A DNA stretch of 13,544 nucleotides from an uncultured Eubacteriales bacterium (GCA_900542245.1 UQMQ01000062.1:1-13544), one strand, 5' to 3'. Counted from the stretch's first letter, positions 7,233-13,289 are shown. Notes: a model not told the origin generated them from the letters alone. A program made the numbers and translations.

Positions 7233-7808
7233 ATGAATGTGACATATGAACAGATCAGAGAGGATGCACAGAAAGCGTGCGCGGAGCTGGTGGAGATCGC
7301 AAAGCTGAAACAGGGTGATATTTTGGTCATCGGCTGCAGCTCCAGCGAGGTCGTGGGTCTGCGCATCGGCAAAGGCTCCGACATCAACGCGGCAGGCGCT
7401 GTGTATGAGGGCGTGATGCAAGTGCTTGCGCCGAAGGGCATCTATCTGGCAGCGCAGTGCTGCGAGCATCTGAACCGGGCAGTCATCGTGGAGAAAGCGG
7501 CGCTGCTGCCGGGTACGGAAATCGTCAATGTCGTACCGCAGCCGCACGCAGGCGGTTCGTTTGCGATGACGGTTTACGGGCATGCAAAATGCCCGGTGGC
7601 GGTCGAAGAGATCAAGGCTGATGCGGGCATGGATATCGGAGATACCTTGATCGGCATGCAGCTCAAGCATGTAGCTGTACCGGTCAGACTTTCACTGAAC
7701 CAGATCGGCGAGGCGCATCTGGTCTGCGCAAGGACCCGTCCGAAATTCATCGGCGGCAGCCGCGCGGTCTATGATGACGCACTCAGCGGCGGCGATATTC
7801 CGCGCTGA
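7233..7808 (+). CDS. ywlG: YwlG/UPF0340 (DUF436, TIGR01440) family protein of unknown function
   Basis: A conserved cytoplasmic protein of Firmicutes whose function is not established. The 191-residue product matches the family length. Its conserved blocks are recognisable: GCSSSEVVG (34-42), QCCEHLNRA (75-83), VVPQPHAGGS (100-109), DIGDTLIGM (134-142) and TRPKFIGGSRAVY (168-180). The paired Cys residues 76-77 next to His79, and the Gly/Ser-rich loops, look like a ligand or metal site, but I assign no reaction. There are no membrane segments or signal peptide. The ATG at 7233 is 6 nt after AAGAGGGGA (7218-7226). The gene is the last of the rightward block that starts at cdaA and is closed by the terminator at 7859. 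Sharing a transcript with ahcY would be suggestive, but the 151-nt spacer weakens that argument. Confidence 0.9.
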   Translation: MNVTYEQIREDAQKACAELVEIAKLKQGDILVIGCSSSEVVGLRIGKGSDINAAGAVYEGVMQVLAPKGIYLAAQCCEHLNRAVIVEKAALLPGTEIVNVVPQPHAGGSFAMTVYGHAKCPVAVEEIKADAGMDIGDTLIGMQLKHVAVPVRLSLNQIGEAHLVCARTRPKFIGGSRAVYDDALSGGDIPR

Positions 7809-7858
7809 GCAATTTGTACAGCGCGATTTTACGCGCACAAAAAGAAAAAGAACCACGC

Positions 7859-7887
7859 AAGGTCGGCACACATCTGCCGACCTTTTC
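7859..7887 (+). terminator. Intrinsic terminator after ywlG
   Basis: A perfect 10-bp stem (AAGGTCGGCA 7859-7868 with TGCCGACCTT 7875-7884, loop CACATC) ends in a short T-tract (TTTTC). It marks the end of the cdaA-to-ywlG block. A smaller hairpin, GCGCG-ATTTTA-CGCGC (7821-7836), lies just upstream. Confidence 0.9.
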
Positions 7888-7931
7888 ATATAGTGTTAAT
7901 GTACTTACACAGTGAGGCCAAGGCGAAGCCG

Positions 7932-8027
7932 CAGGCAGGTATCATTGAAACACGCAAAGCGTGTTATCAGACGGATGTCTGCGCGAGGCTCTGTCGGCAC
8001 TGATGTAAGAATGGTAAAATCTATAAT
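7932..8027 (+). promoter_or_regulatory. Structured leader and possible promoter of the small protein gene
   Basis: The gap 7888-8049 holds a perfect hairpin AACACGC-AAA-GCGTGTT (7949-7965). It is flanked by TGA/TCA, and the outer segments GCAG and CTGC (about 7931 and 7980) could pair around it. Downstream, TGGTAAAAT (8012-8020) resembles an extended -10 element, and TATAAT occurs at 8022-8027, very near the ribosome binding site. I see no good -35 box. The promoter may be the extended -10, or the transcript may start further upstream and carry the folded region as a leader. Confidence 0.4.
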
Positions 8028-8049
8028 CTGAAAGAAGTAGGTGAATTTT

Positions 8050-8151
8050 ATGGGAAATAATTGCAATCTCTTAGGCGAAGGCGGCGTAGATACCAGCTTA
8101 TTGTTCTTCTTCCTGCTCTTAGTGATCATCTTCTGCAACTGCTACAACTAG
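8050..8151 (+). CDS. 33-residue Cys-containing hydrophobic small protein
   Basis: A tiny open frame translates to a protein starting MGNNCNLLGEGGVDTS, followed by a hydrophobic stretch of Leu, Phe, Val and Ile (about 17-28) and ending FCNCYN. It has three Cys residues (5, 29, 31). It is preceded by the purine-rich GAAGTAGGTG (about 8034-8043) at normal spacing and followed within 25 nt by a strong terminator, so it looks like a real one-gene unit. The hydrophobic segment is about 12-14 residues, short for a full membrane span, and could be membrane-associated. In general character it recalls the tiny sporulation and membrane proteins of the YjcZ type in Firmicutes, but I see no convincing shared motif. 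The function is unknown. The frame, start signal and terminator are directly visible; expression is inferred. Confidence 0.75.
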   Translation: MGNNCNLLGEGGVDTSLLFFFLLLVIIFCNCYN

Positions 8152-8172
8152 ACACTACATGCATGAACCGCA

Positions 8173-8206
8173 GGCGGCTGTCCCGAATGGGCAGCCGCCG
8201 TTTTTT
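8173..8206 (+). terminator. Intrinsic terminator of the small protein gene
   Basis: An 11-bp GC-rich stem (8173-8183 with 8189-8199, one G-U pair, loop CGAAT) is followed by G and six Ts (8201-8206). It starts 22 nt after the stop codon of the 33-residue protein. It is the strongest evidence that this tiny gene is a transcription unit of its own. Confidence 0.92.
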
Positions 8207-8232
8207 CGCAGGAGGCTGTGCAGCGCGGGGAC

Positions 8233-8311
8233 TTTCATGAGAGAATGCCTTGGGGATAACTGCTGCATGGCATTTTCATGCTGCAATGCTCTGGAGATAA
8301 CTGCTGATGGC
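8233..8311. repeat. Two-copy imperfect direct repeat, about 39 bp, period 41
   Basis: Copy A (8233-8271) and copy B (8274-8311) both begin TTTCATG, share AATGC in the middle and end GATAACTGCTG(C)ATGGC. By eye about 31 of 39 positions agree, with one gap. The repeat lies in the non-coding leader upstream of nhaC. An open frame of 110 codons crosses it but starts in the terminator region, has no ribosome binding site and resembles nothing known to me. Confidence 0.7.
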
Positions 8312-8360
8312 GGCTTCGACATCGTTCGACATGCCTTGACATGGCTCGACCGGCATGAAC
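8311..8360. repeat. Decanucleotide tandem repeat, period exactly 10 bp
   Basis: Five successive 10-mers read CGGCTTCGAC, ATCGTTCGAC, ATGCCTTGAC, ATGGCTCGAC and CGGCATGAAC. The core (T/C)TCGAC or TTGAC recurs every 10 bp in the first four, and the fifth is degenerate. A 10-bp period places each core on nearly the same face of the DNA helix, as seen in arrays of protein-binding sites. Confidence 0.7.
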
Positions 8361-8448
8361 TTTTCTCGGATATTTTCTCGGGTCGGCAGGCGGAAGAAGC
8401 ATCTCCGCTTTTACCCGAAAGTTTAGGCAGGTTTACCCGCTTGGGTAA
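8361..8448. repeat. TTTTCTCGG pair, TTTACCCG pair and a hairpin
   Basis: TTTTCTCGG occurs at 8361-8369 and 8373-8381 (period 12). TTTACCCG occurs at 8410-8417 and 8432-8439 (period 22). The second TTTACCCG forms the left arm of a perfect inverted repeat, TTACCC-GCTT-GGGTAA (8433-8448), that abuts the proposed -35 element of nhaC. The positions suggest regulatory sites, but no known operator is recognised. Confidence 0.6.
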
Positions 8449-8502
8449 TTGCAAAAGGGGCGCGTGTGGCATAGGATGGCATCGTACATAACCTCATGTA
8501 CG
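8449..8502 (+). promoter_or_regulatory. Possible nhaC promoter with downstream inverted-repeat operator
   Basis: TTGCAA (8449-8454) and TAGGAT (8472-8477) have a 17-bp spacer, each matching four of six consensus bases. Transcription would start near 8484. Exactly there lies a perfect 7-bp inverted repeat, CGTACAT-AACCTC-ATGTACG (8483-8502), which could be an operator or a 5'-end hairpin. The other inverted repeat (8433-8448) flanks the -35 side. The promoter is plausible, not strong. Confidence 0.45.
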
Positions 8503-8540
8503 CAATGATTCCAAATTTATAGGTATAGGAGGATTTTATT

Positions 8541-10031
8541 ATGGGTAAAAAAATTCCTATGTGGCAGACCATCATGGTCATGCTGGTCATGATCGGTCTC
8601 CTTGTCTGGTCTATCGTAAAAGACAGCGGCGGAGAACCGCACATCGCACTGATTCTGGCGGCAGCGTTCGCCGGCATTGTCGCTTGCCTGAACGGCTGGA
8701 AATGGGCATATCTGGAGCAGGGCATTCTGGCATCGATCAACCGCTCGATGCAGGCGATCCTGATTCTGGCGATCCTCGGCGCGATCATCGCTTCGTGGAT
8801 GGCGGCAGGAACGATTCCTTCCATGATGTATTATGGCATTAAGATCATCAGCCCGAAGGTATTCCTTGTAACGGCATGTATCCTTTGCTGTATCGTATCG
8901 CTGGCAACCGGCTCGTCCTGGTCAACGGCAGGCTCTATGGGCGTGGCGCTGATGGGTGTCGGTGCAGCGCTGGGCTTCCCGGCAGCGATGACAGCCGGTG
9001 CGGTTGTATCCGGTGCGTACTTCGGCGACAAAATGTCTCCGTTATCAGATACCACGAATCTGGCGCCTGCCATGGCAGGGGCGACGCTGTTCGGTCACAT
9101 CAAGCACATGGTTTATACGACGGGTGTTTCGCTGGTGATCGCGCTGGTGGCGTACGCTGTCATGGGCTTCATGCATGCATCGAACAATGAGCCGGATATG
9201 TCGGTTATGAATGAGATCCTTGATTTCATTGCGGCATCTTCCAATATCAGTCTGCTGACGTTGATCCCGCCGCTGTTCGTTATCATCGCAGTTGCGATGA
9301 AGCTTCCGGCGATCCCGTCGCTGGTCGGCGGTGCGATGCTGGGTGTGCCTCTGATGTTCTATAATCACGAAGCAATTGAAACGGTAATCGGCGATAAAGT
9401 CATCAATAACGTATTTACCATCATGAACAATGGTATTTCGCTGGGCAACGTGCCGGAGGATGCATCTCCGGTCATCGAAAAACTGGGTGATCTATTATCC
9501 TCCTCCAGCGTACAGGGTATGATGTGGACAATTTCCATTATCTTGGCAGCCATGTGCTTTGGCGGAATTCTGGATTGTACAGGCATGATGGCCTCCTTCG
9601 CGGCGATCTTCCTGAAGGTTGCAAAGGGCAGAGGCGGACTGGTTCTGTCGACTGAGCTGATGTGCATCATCACCAATGCGGTCTGCTGCGACCAGTATCT
9701 GGCGTTGGTACTGCCGGGCAGAATGTTCAAGGAATCCTTCGAAGATATGCGTCTGCGTCCGGAAAATCTCTCCAGATGTCTGGAGGACGCGGGTACGATC
9801 ACTTCCAACTTCTTTGCCTGGAACACCTGCGGCGCAACGATGAGAAAGTTCTTAGGCGTGGATTCCAGCTATCTGCCGTATGCGATCCTGAACTGGCTGA
9901 ATCCGATCGTATCGGTCATTTACGGTTACACAGGCATTACGATGACAGAGCTGACAGACGAGGAGTACCAGAAGATCCTAGAGGAAAGAGAAGCCGAAAA
10001 GCAGGCAGCACTCAAGGCTCTGGAAGCTTAA
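8541..10031 (+). CDS. nhaC: NhaC-family Na+/H+ antiporter
   Basis: A cytoplasmic-membrane secondary transporter of the NhaC family (ion transporter superfamily), which exchanges cytoplasmic Na+ for external H+. Some relatives, such as Bacillus MleN, instead couple malate/lactate exchange, so the substrate is not certain. The 496-residue product has about eleven to twelve hydrophobic segments, beginning at about 10-26, 35-50, 70-90 and 105-122. The family signatures are TGSSWSTAGSMGVA (123-136) and FGDKMSPLSDTTNLAPAM (161-178). A related half in the second repeat carries TNAVCCDQYLALVLPG (378-393). A charged C-terminal tail rich in Glu, Lys and Ala (from about 471) is cytoplasmic and could be regulatory. 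The ATG at 8541 is 8 nt after AGGAGG (8527-8532). The gene stands alone, with a repeat-rich leader and its own distal terminator. Confidence 0.92.
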   Translation: MGKKIPMWQTIMVMLVMIGLLVWSIVKDSGGEPHIALILAAAFAGIVACLNGWKWAYLEQGILASINRSMQAILILAILGAIIASWMAAGTIPSMMYYGIKIISPKVFLVTACILCCIVSLATGSSWSTAGSMGVALMGVGAALGFPAAMTAGAVVSGAYFGDKMSPLSDTTNLAPAMAGATLFGHIKHMVYTTGVSLVIALVAYAVMGFMHASNNEPDMSVMNEILDFIAASSNISLLTLIPPLFVIIAVAMKLPAIPSLVGGAMLGVPLMFYNHEAIETVIGDKVINNVFTIMNNGISLGNVPEDASPVIEKLGDLLSSSSVQGMMWTISIILAAMCFGGILDCTGMMASFAAIFLKVAKGRGGLVLSTELMCIITNAVCCDQYLALVLPGRMFKESFEDMRLRPENLSRCLEDAGTITSNFFAWNTCGATMRKFLGVDSSYLPYAILNWLNPIVSVIYGYTGITMTELTDEEYQKILEEREAEKQAALKALEA

Positions 10032-10056
10032 CGGCGCAGAACTGTATGCGGACCTT

Positions 10057-10075
10057 GGCAGACCGGGGGTCTGCC
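10057..10075. other. Perfect 8-bp hairpin after nhaC
   Basis: GGCAGACC-GGG-GGTCTGCC begins 26 nt after the nhaC stop. No T-tract follows, so termination is more likely at the later hairpin at 10266. It could be a 3'-end stability structure. Variants of its arm (ggtctgc, cagaccttg) recur at 10154 and 10507. Confidence 0.5.
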
Positions 10076-10171
10076 CTTGCGGTGCACAGAAGCCCGCGTG
10101 GGGCGAGCCCTAGCCGTGCAATATGTATGATCGTGCGGTCGGGCACCAAGAACGGTCTGCGATCCTTGCAA

Positions 10172-10222
10172 TGCATGGGTCTGTGCGTGACGCGAAGGTG
10201 TGCATGGAAGCAAGCGTGACGC
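10172..10222. repeat. Spaced direct repeat TGCATGG-N6-GCGTGACGC
   Basis: Copy 1 (10172-10193) and copy 2 (10201-10222) share TGCATGG and GCGTGACGC exactly, with six variable bases between the two blocks; the period is 29 bp. This lies in the 600-base gap 10032-10628, in which I see no credible gene. Open frames on the minus strand there cross the terminators and lack ribosome binding sites. Confidence 0.7.
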
Positions 10223-10265
10223 AAATGAGACGAAAACGTTCTCCTTAAGAGTGTGTTAAGTAAAT

Positions 10266-10309
10266 AAAGCCGAAAAAGTCGGGCGAGATGCCCGGCTTTT
10301 TCGGCTTTT
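10266..10309 (+). terminator. Strong intrinsic terminator for nhaC
   Basis: A 19-bp stem with one G-U pair (10266-10284 with 10290-10308, loop GAGAT) ends in a T-tract. The stem itself carries A and T runs, so it could also act on the minus strand. It lies 235 nt after the nhaC stop, giving that mRNA a long 3' untranslated region. Confidence 0.92.
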
Positions 10310-10350
10310 GGTGAGCATATCCGGCAGCGCGGGTTTGAGGCAGAATTCGC

Positions 10351-10380
10351 AAAAAAGGTCTGCATGATGCAGGATTTTTT
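10351..10380. terminator. Second, bidirectional-looking terminator hairpin
   Basis: AAAAAA (10351-10356), a CTGCA-TGA-TGCAG stem (10360-10372) and TTTTTT (10375-10380) form a symmetric structure with a small internal loop. It works in either orientation on paper. No gene lies between it and the previous terminator, so it may be a back-up or may end a small RNA not recognised here. Confidence 0.5.
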
Positions 10381-10566
10381 CGCGCCGTCTGTCCTTGCAC
10401 CGGGAGGGAAATGCATAAACGGTTATCTTGTCCGGCATGCAGCAAGGGGTGAGGCGCATGGGTTCTAGCTGCAGAGGGCTGTGCATAAAGTGAATAAAAG
10501 GAATCGGCAGACCTTGCTAAGAAAACGACTAAAGTTTGGCAAAGGCATGTAGAGAAAATTTTTTTG

Positions 10567-10575
10567 TGATACAAT
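10567..10575 (+). promoter_or_regulatory. Extended -10 promoter element of the LuxR-type gene
   Basis: TGATACAAT is an extended -10 (TG-n-TACAAT). No good -35 box sits 16-18 bp upstream; TTGGCA at 10536-10541 is too far away. Transcription would begin near 10582, about 47 nt before the ATG. A weak -35 box would suit a gene that needs an activator. Confidence 0.55.
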
Positions 10576-10628
10576 GAAGAGGTAAAAAGTGTTGTTTCCT
10601 GTATTTCAAAGAAGAAAGGTGGCCCGAT

Positions 10629-11627
10629 ATGATGAAATTGTTGGGGCTCTGTTACATTCTGACCATACTGATCGGGGTAGCGGCTTTTTCCGTACACCTG
10701 ACTGCGCGGGGCAAGTGTTTGACCGCCTCCAGCAGGCTCGTCGTGGAAAAAAGCACGACTGTCTTTTTGATTCTGGTCCTGCTCTTCAATTTTTGTGATT
10801 TTTTGATTTTTTTTCTGGAGGATGCGCTGCGTGCGGAACAGATTGTGTGGATCTATGTGGCGGAAAATCTGTTGGAGCTTGCGCTTGCCTATGCGATCAT
10901 CATGGTCAGCCGCGATTATGTAGAAGAAACAAGCCCGCGCTGGCTGGCCGGCGTATTTTGGGGCAGTGCTGTGGTGATATTCTATGGGGACAGTATTTTC
11001 ACGCTAGGCACGCTGTACCACAATGAACAGGTGTATGCGGTCTGCATGGCGGTGCTCAATGCGATTCCGATCCTTTTGCAGTCGTTTTTCGTTCTGCGCT
11101 ACTTTCAGATCGCGCTGCGGCGCGGCGCGTCGAAAGGGGAGGCGCGTTATTTATTGCATTATTATCTCTTTGGAGTACTGCTGTGCATCGTTGCGACAGC
11201 GAGCATCATCGATTCCCGCACGAGTCACGACTTTATCGGTTATGATAAGGAGATCTACATTGTCATGTGGCTGGTCTTTAATATCTTGAATTATCTTTTT
11301 ATCTGGCGGTCCTGTCAGAAAAATCAGTCCAACTCGCAAACCGGATGGGATTTGCTCAGCGAAGAGGAGCAGATGCAGCAGGTTTCGGAGGTCTATTGCC
11401 TCAGCGAACGGGAAAGAGAGATCGCGCAGCTGATCATCGAGGGGAAGAATAACAAGGAAATGGCGGAGCTTTTGTATCTGTCGCCGAATACGGTGAAGGT
11501 ACATGCGTCGAATTTGTATCGTAAGCTGGGTGTGTCCAATCGGGTGCAGGCCGCACAGATCCTCAGCGGTAAGCGGCCGCCGATAGATGAGAAGGGCGAC
11601 CGGACGGAGATGCGGCGCGGCGCATGA
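10629..11627 (+). CDS. Membrane-anchored transcription regulator with C-terminal LuxR-type HTH
   Basis: A 332-residue protein in two parts. The N-terminal part (1-226) has about seven hydrophobic segments, at about 2-20, 43-62, 72-92, 105-122, 135-156, 176-193 and 209-226, resembling a 7TM sensor. A short polar linker follows. The GerE/LuxR DNA-binding domain covers about 254-313, with LSEREREIAQLIIEGKNNKE (258-277) and the recognition-helix region SPNTVKVHASNLYRKLGV (285-302). There is no receiver domain and no histidine kinase partner in view, so sensing and DNA binding appear joined in one membrane protein. The ligand and targets are unknown. The ATG at 10629 is 6 nt after AAAGGTGG; the Met at 10632 is an equally possible start. 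It is preceded by a weak promoter and is convergent with dinB. I am confident of the HTH but not of the exact membrane topology. Confidence 0.88.
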   Translation: MMKLLGLCYILTILIGVAAFSVHLTARGKCLTASSRLVVEKSTTVFLILVLLFNFCDFLIFFLEDALRAEQIVWIYVAENLLELALAYAIIMVSRDYVEETSPRWLAGVFWGSAVVIFYGDSIFTLGTLYHNEQVYAVCMAVLNAIPILLQSFFVLRYFQIALRRGASKGEARYLLHYYLFGVLLCIVATASIIDSRTSHDFIGYDKEIYIVMWLVFNILNYLFIWRSCQKNQSNSQTGWDLLSEEEQMQQVSEVYCLSEREREIAQLIIEGKNNKEMAELLYLSPNTVKVHASNLYRKLGVSNRVQAAQILSGKRPPIDEKGDRTEMRRGA

Positions 11628-11709
11628 GGATTGGAACGCCGCGTCCGCCCCATGATTTAACGGCGCATAAGGATCGGAACACCGCGTCCGCCCCATGCTT
11701 TAGCGGCGC
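11619..11709. repeat. 43-bp tandem duplication between convergent genes
   Basis: Two copies (11619-11661 and 11662-11704) plus the first five bases of a third (GGCGC, 11705-11709) differ at only a few positions. Both contain GGAAC, CCGCGTCCGCCCCATG and TTTA. The first copy holds the stop codon of the LuxR-type gene (11625-11627) and the second ends over the stop codon of dinB (11700-11702). Both copies read Gly-Ala-stop in the frame GGC GCA TRA, so duplication left the upstream protein end unchanged. Confidence 0.85.
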
Positions 11710-11716
11710 TTTTTTT
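11684..11716 (+). terminator. Probable terminator of the LuxR-type gene
   Basis: GCG-T-CCGC (11684-11691) pairs with GCGGCGC (11703-11709) as seven base pairs with one bulge and an 11-nt loop, followed by seven Ts (11710-11716). It sits in the second copy of the duplication and runs into the 3' end of dinB. The matching position in the first copy has no T-tract. Confidence 0.6.
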
Positions 11717-13004
11717 GTTTGATGGATTCGCTTTCGAGGAGATCGCCGCGGACGGCGGCGCCGATATCGTTTTGCAGGACGGCACCGAAGCCGATGGCGG
11801 AGGTGCCGTATTTTTTGCGCACCTCATCCATGGTGCGCTCCATGCGTTCGGCGCGCTCGCGGTCCTGCGCGCTGCCGCCGAGGAAGCTCATTTGCTCGGC
11901 AGCAGCCGCATCGACGAGGTTGATCGCTGTCACCGTGAGCAGACGAATCGGTTGACCGATCCGCCAGGAGGATTGCAAAATCTCCATAGCAGCACTGACA
12001 AGCTCAGACACCAGATACGTTGGCTGCAGGAGCTGCTTCTGGCGGGAAATGGTCTTGAGCTCGGGGCTTTTGATGTCGACTTTGACGCCGCATGCCTTGC
12101 GGCCTGCCCGGCGCAGCCGGGCTGCGACTGTATCGGACAGGGCTGTGACAGCCGTCAGGATTTCGTCGGACGTATAAAGGTCTTTACGGAAGGTAGTGCC
12201 GTTGCCGATGGACTTGATGTCTTCTTCGTCCGTAAAACGGCTGACAGGACTTTCGTCCAGACCGTTGGCATATGCCCAGAGCATGCGGCCGGATCTGCCC
12301 AGAAAGGATTCCAGAAATGCAGGCTGCGCCTCCGCCAGTGCGCCGATCGTGCGCATGCCGCGCTGGATACATTTTTTTGCGGTGGCGGGGCCGACGGTAA
12401 AAAGCTCCCTGATCGGCAGGGGCCAAAGCAGGGTGCGGAAGTTTTCGCGTGTAATCTCGGTCGTCGCGTCCGGCTTTTTATATTCCGAGCCCATTTTGGC
12501 GAAAATCTTGTTGAAGGAAACGCCGGCGGAGAGGGTCAGACCGAGTTCCTCCTTGACAGAGAAACGAATGGTGTCGGCAATCTCGCGGCCGCTGCCGAAC
12601 AGCTTTTGGCTGGCGGTAACGTCGAGCCAGGATTCATCGATGCTGAACGGCTGCACCAGATCGGTATAGCGGCAGTAGATCTTATTGATTTCAGCGGCGT
12701 AATGACGGTATTTTTGCATGTGCGGCGGCACCAGCACCAGCCCGGGACATTTGCGTTGGGCCTGCCAGAGGGTCTCGGCGGTGACGATGCCGTATTTTTT
12801 GGCCGGCTCATTTTTGGCGAGGATAATGCCGTGGCGGCTGTCCGGATCACCGCAGACGGCCATCGGTACATCGCGCAGTTCAGGGCGCTCCAAAAGCTCG
12901 ACGGACGCAAAAAAACCGTTCATATCGCAGTGCAGAATGACGCGGTCCTGCGGTGGGATTGCTGCCGGAGTATCATGTTTTCCTGGGAAATCTTGTGCTG
13001 CCAT
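11700..13004 (-). CDS. dinB: DNA polymerase IV (Y-family, DinB)
   Basis: A translesion DNA polymerase that extends past damaged bases and is error-prone. I use the ATG at 13002-13004, giving 434 residues. A longer TTG-initiated frame from 13043 has no ribosome binding site, whereas GGAGG (13018-13022) precedes this ATG by 13 nt. The palm carries DMNGFFASVE with catalytic Asp27 and the aromatic steric gate Phe32, and SIDESWLDVT with Asp123 and Glu124. The finger/palm signature SAGVSFNKIFAKMGSEYKKP follows. A helix-hairpin-helix thumb lies at about 201-224 (LFTVGPATAKKCIQRG). The little finger is at about 235-350. QMSFLG (371-376) sits where relatives carry the QLSLF sliding-clamp-binding motif. 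The C-terminus is basic (KQKKRR). The domain order and key residues are complete, so it should be active. Confidence 0.95.
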   Translation of the reverse strand: MAAQDFPGKHDTPAAIPPQDRVILHCDMNGFFASVELLERPELRDVPMAVCGDPDSRHGIILAKNEPAKKYGIVTAETLWQAQRKCPGLVLVPPHMQKYRHYAAEINKIYCRYTDLVQPFSIDESWLDVTASQKLFGSGREIADTIRFSVKEELGLTLSAGVSFNKIFAKMGSEYKKPDATTEITRENFRTLLWPLPIRELFTVGPATAKKCIQRGMRTIGALAEAQPAFLESFLGRSGRMLWAYANGLDESPVSRFTDEEDIKSIGNGTTFRKDLYTSDEILTAVTALSDTVAARLRRAGRKACGVKVDIKSPELKTISRQKQLLQPTYLVSELVSAAMEILQSSWRIGQPIRLLTVTAINLVDAAAAEQMSFLGGSAQDRERAERMERTMDEVRKKYGTSAIGFGAVLQNDIGAAVRGDLLESESIKQKKRR

Positions 13005-13046
13005 GGTGTGCGGGATGCCTCCTTTTGCGGATTTGCTGATCAATTT

Positions 13047-13076
13047 AGTATATCATACTTATGTGGTTTTTGTGAA
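13047..13076 (-). promoter_or_regulatory. Promoter of dinB
   Basis: On the minus strand, TTCACA (13071-13076) and TATACT (13047-13052) are 18 bp apart, and TG precedes the -10 by one base (extended -10). Transcription would begin near 13040. I see no clear Firmicutes LexA box (CGAAC-N4-GTTCG type) over it, so SOS control is not evident. Confidence 0.7.
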
Positions 13077-13242
13077 GCGTTTCCGCGTTTCTTGACTTGA
13101 TTACGTTTTGTCGGTATGATATCTGACTTCCGTCGTTTTGCCCAAAACATAGTACGTTGAGGCTGCATTGTCTTAAGGATATATGGACAGATCATGCGTC
13201 GGAACCTTTAGAGTGCGATTAACGAAAGACGGGCTTCTGAAT

Positions 13243-13263
13243 GTACAAGAAAAAGTACAAGAA
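13243..13263. repeat. GTACAAGAA pair upstream of the tRNA promoter
   Basis: GTACAAGAA occurs at 13243-13251 and 13255-13263 (period 12), followed by an A/T-rich stretch up to the -35 box at 13290. The A/T-rich part could act as an UP element. The rest of the gap 13077-13289 shows nothing else that I can support; a minus-strand frame of 67 codons there overlaps the tRNA promoter and lacks a ribosome binding site. Confidence 0.4.
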
Positions 13264-13289
13264 TAAATGAAAATATTTGAAAAATATGC

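Noticed and set aside
6056..7441. Long minus-strand open frame across ahcY and the next gene
   Set aside because: It spans two well-supported plus-strand genes and their spacer, and its His/Arg/Cys-rich translation is typical of antisense reading.
8159..8491. 110-codon open frame upstream of nhaC
   Set aside because: It begins just before the terminator stem at 8173, has no ribosome binding site, and its content is explained by the short repeats. No known domain is visible.
8207..8540. CRISPR-like array in the nhaC leader
   Set aside because: The repeats are too short and degenerate, with 10-41 bp periods and no unique spacers of constant length, and no cas gene is nearby.
8403..8540. Known riboswitch (sodium or c-di-AMP class) upstream of nhaC
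   Set aside because: I could not match any conserved riboswitch core, and the predicted transcription start leaves only about 57 nt of leader. A covariance-model search would settle it.
10245..10697. Minus-strand 150-codon open frame between nhaC and the LuxR-type gene
   Set aside because: It crosses both terminator hairpins and the promoter of the next gene, has no ribosome binding site and has no recognisable domain.
13005..13043. TTG start adding 13 residues to DNA polymerase IV
   Set aside because: No ribosome binding site precedes the TTG, it lies at the predicted transcription start, and GGAGG sits in front of the downstream ATG instead.
11715..13100. 461-codon plus-strand open frame opposite dinB
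   Set aside because: The minus strand encodes a complete DNA polymerase IV with all catalytic motifs. The plus-strand frame is its shadow, a product of GC-rich codon use.
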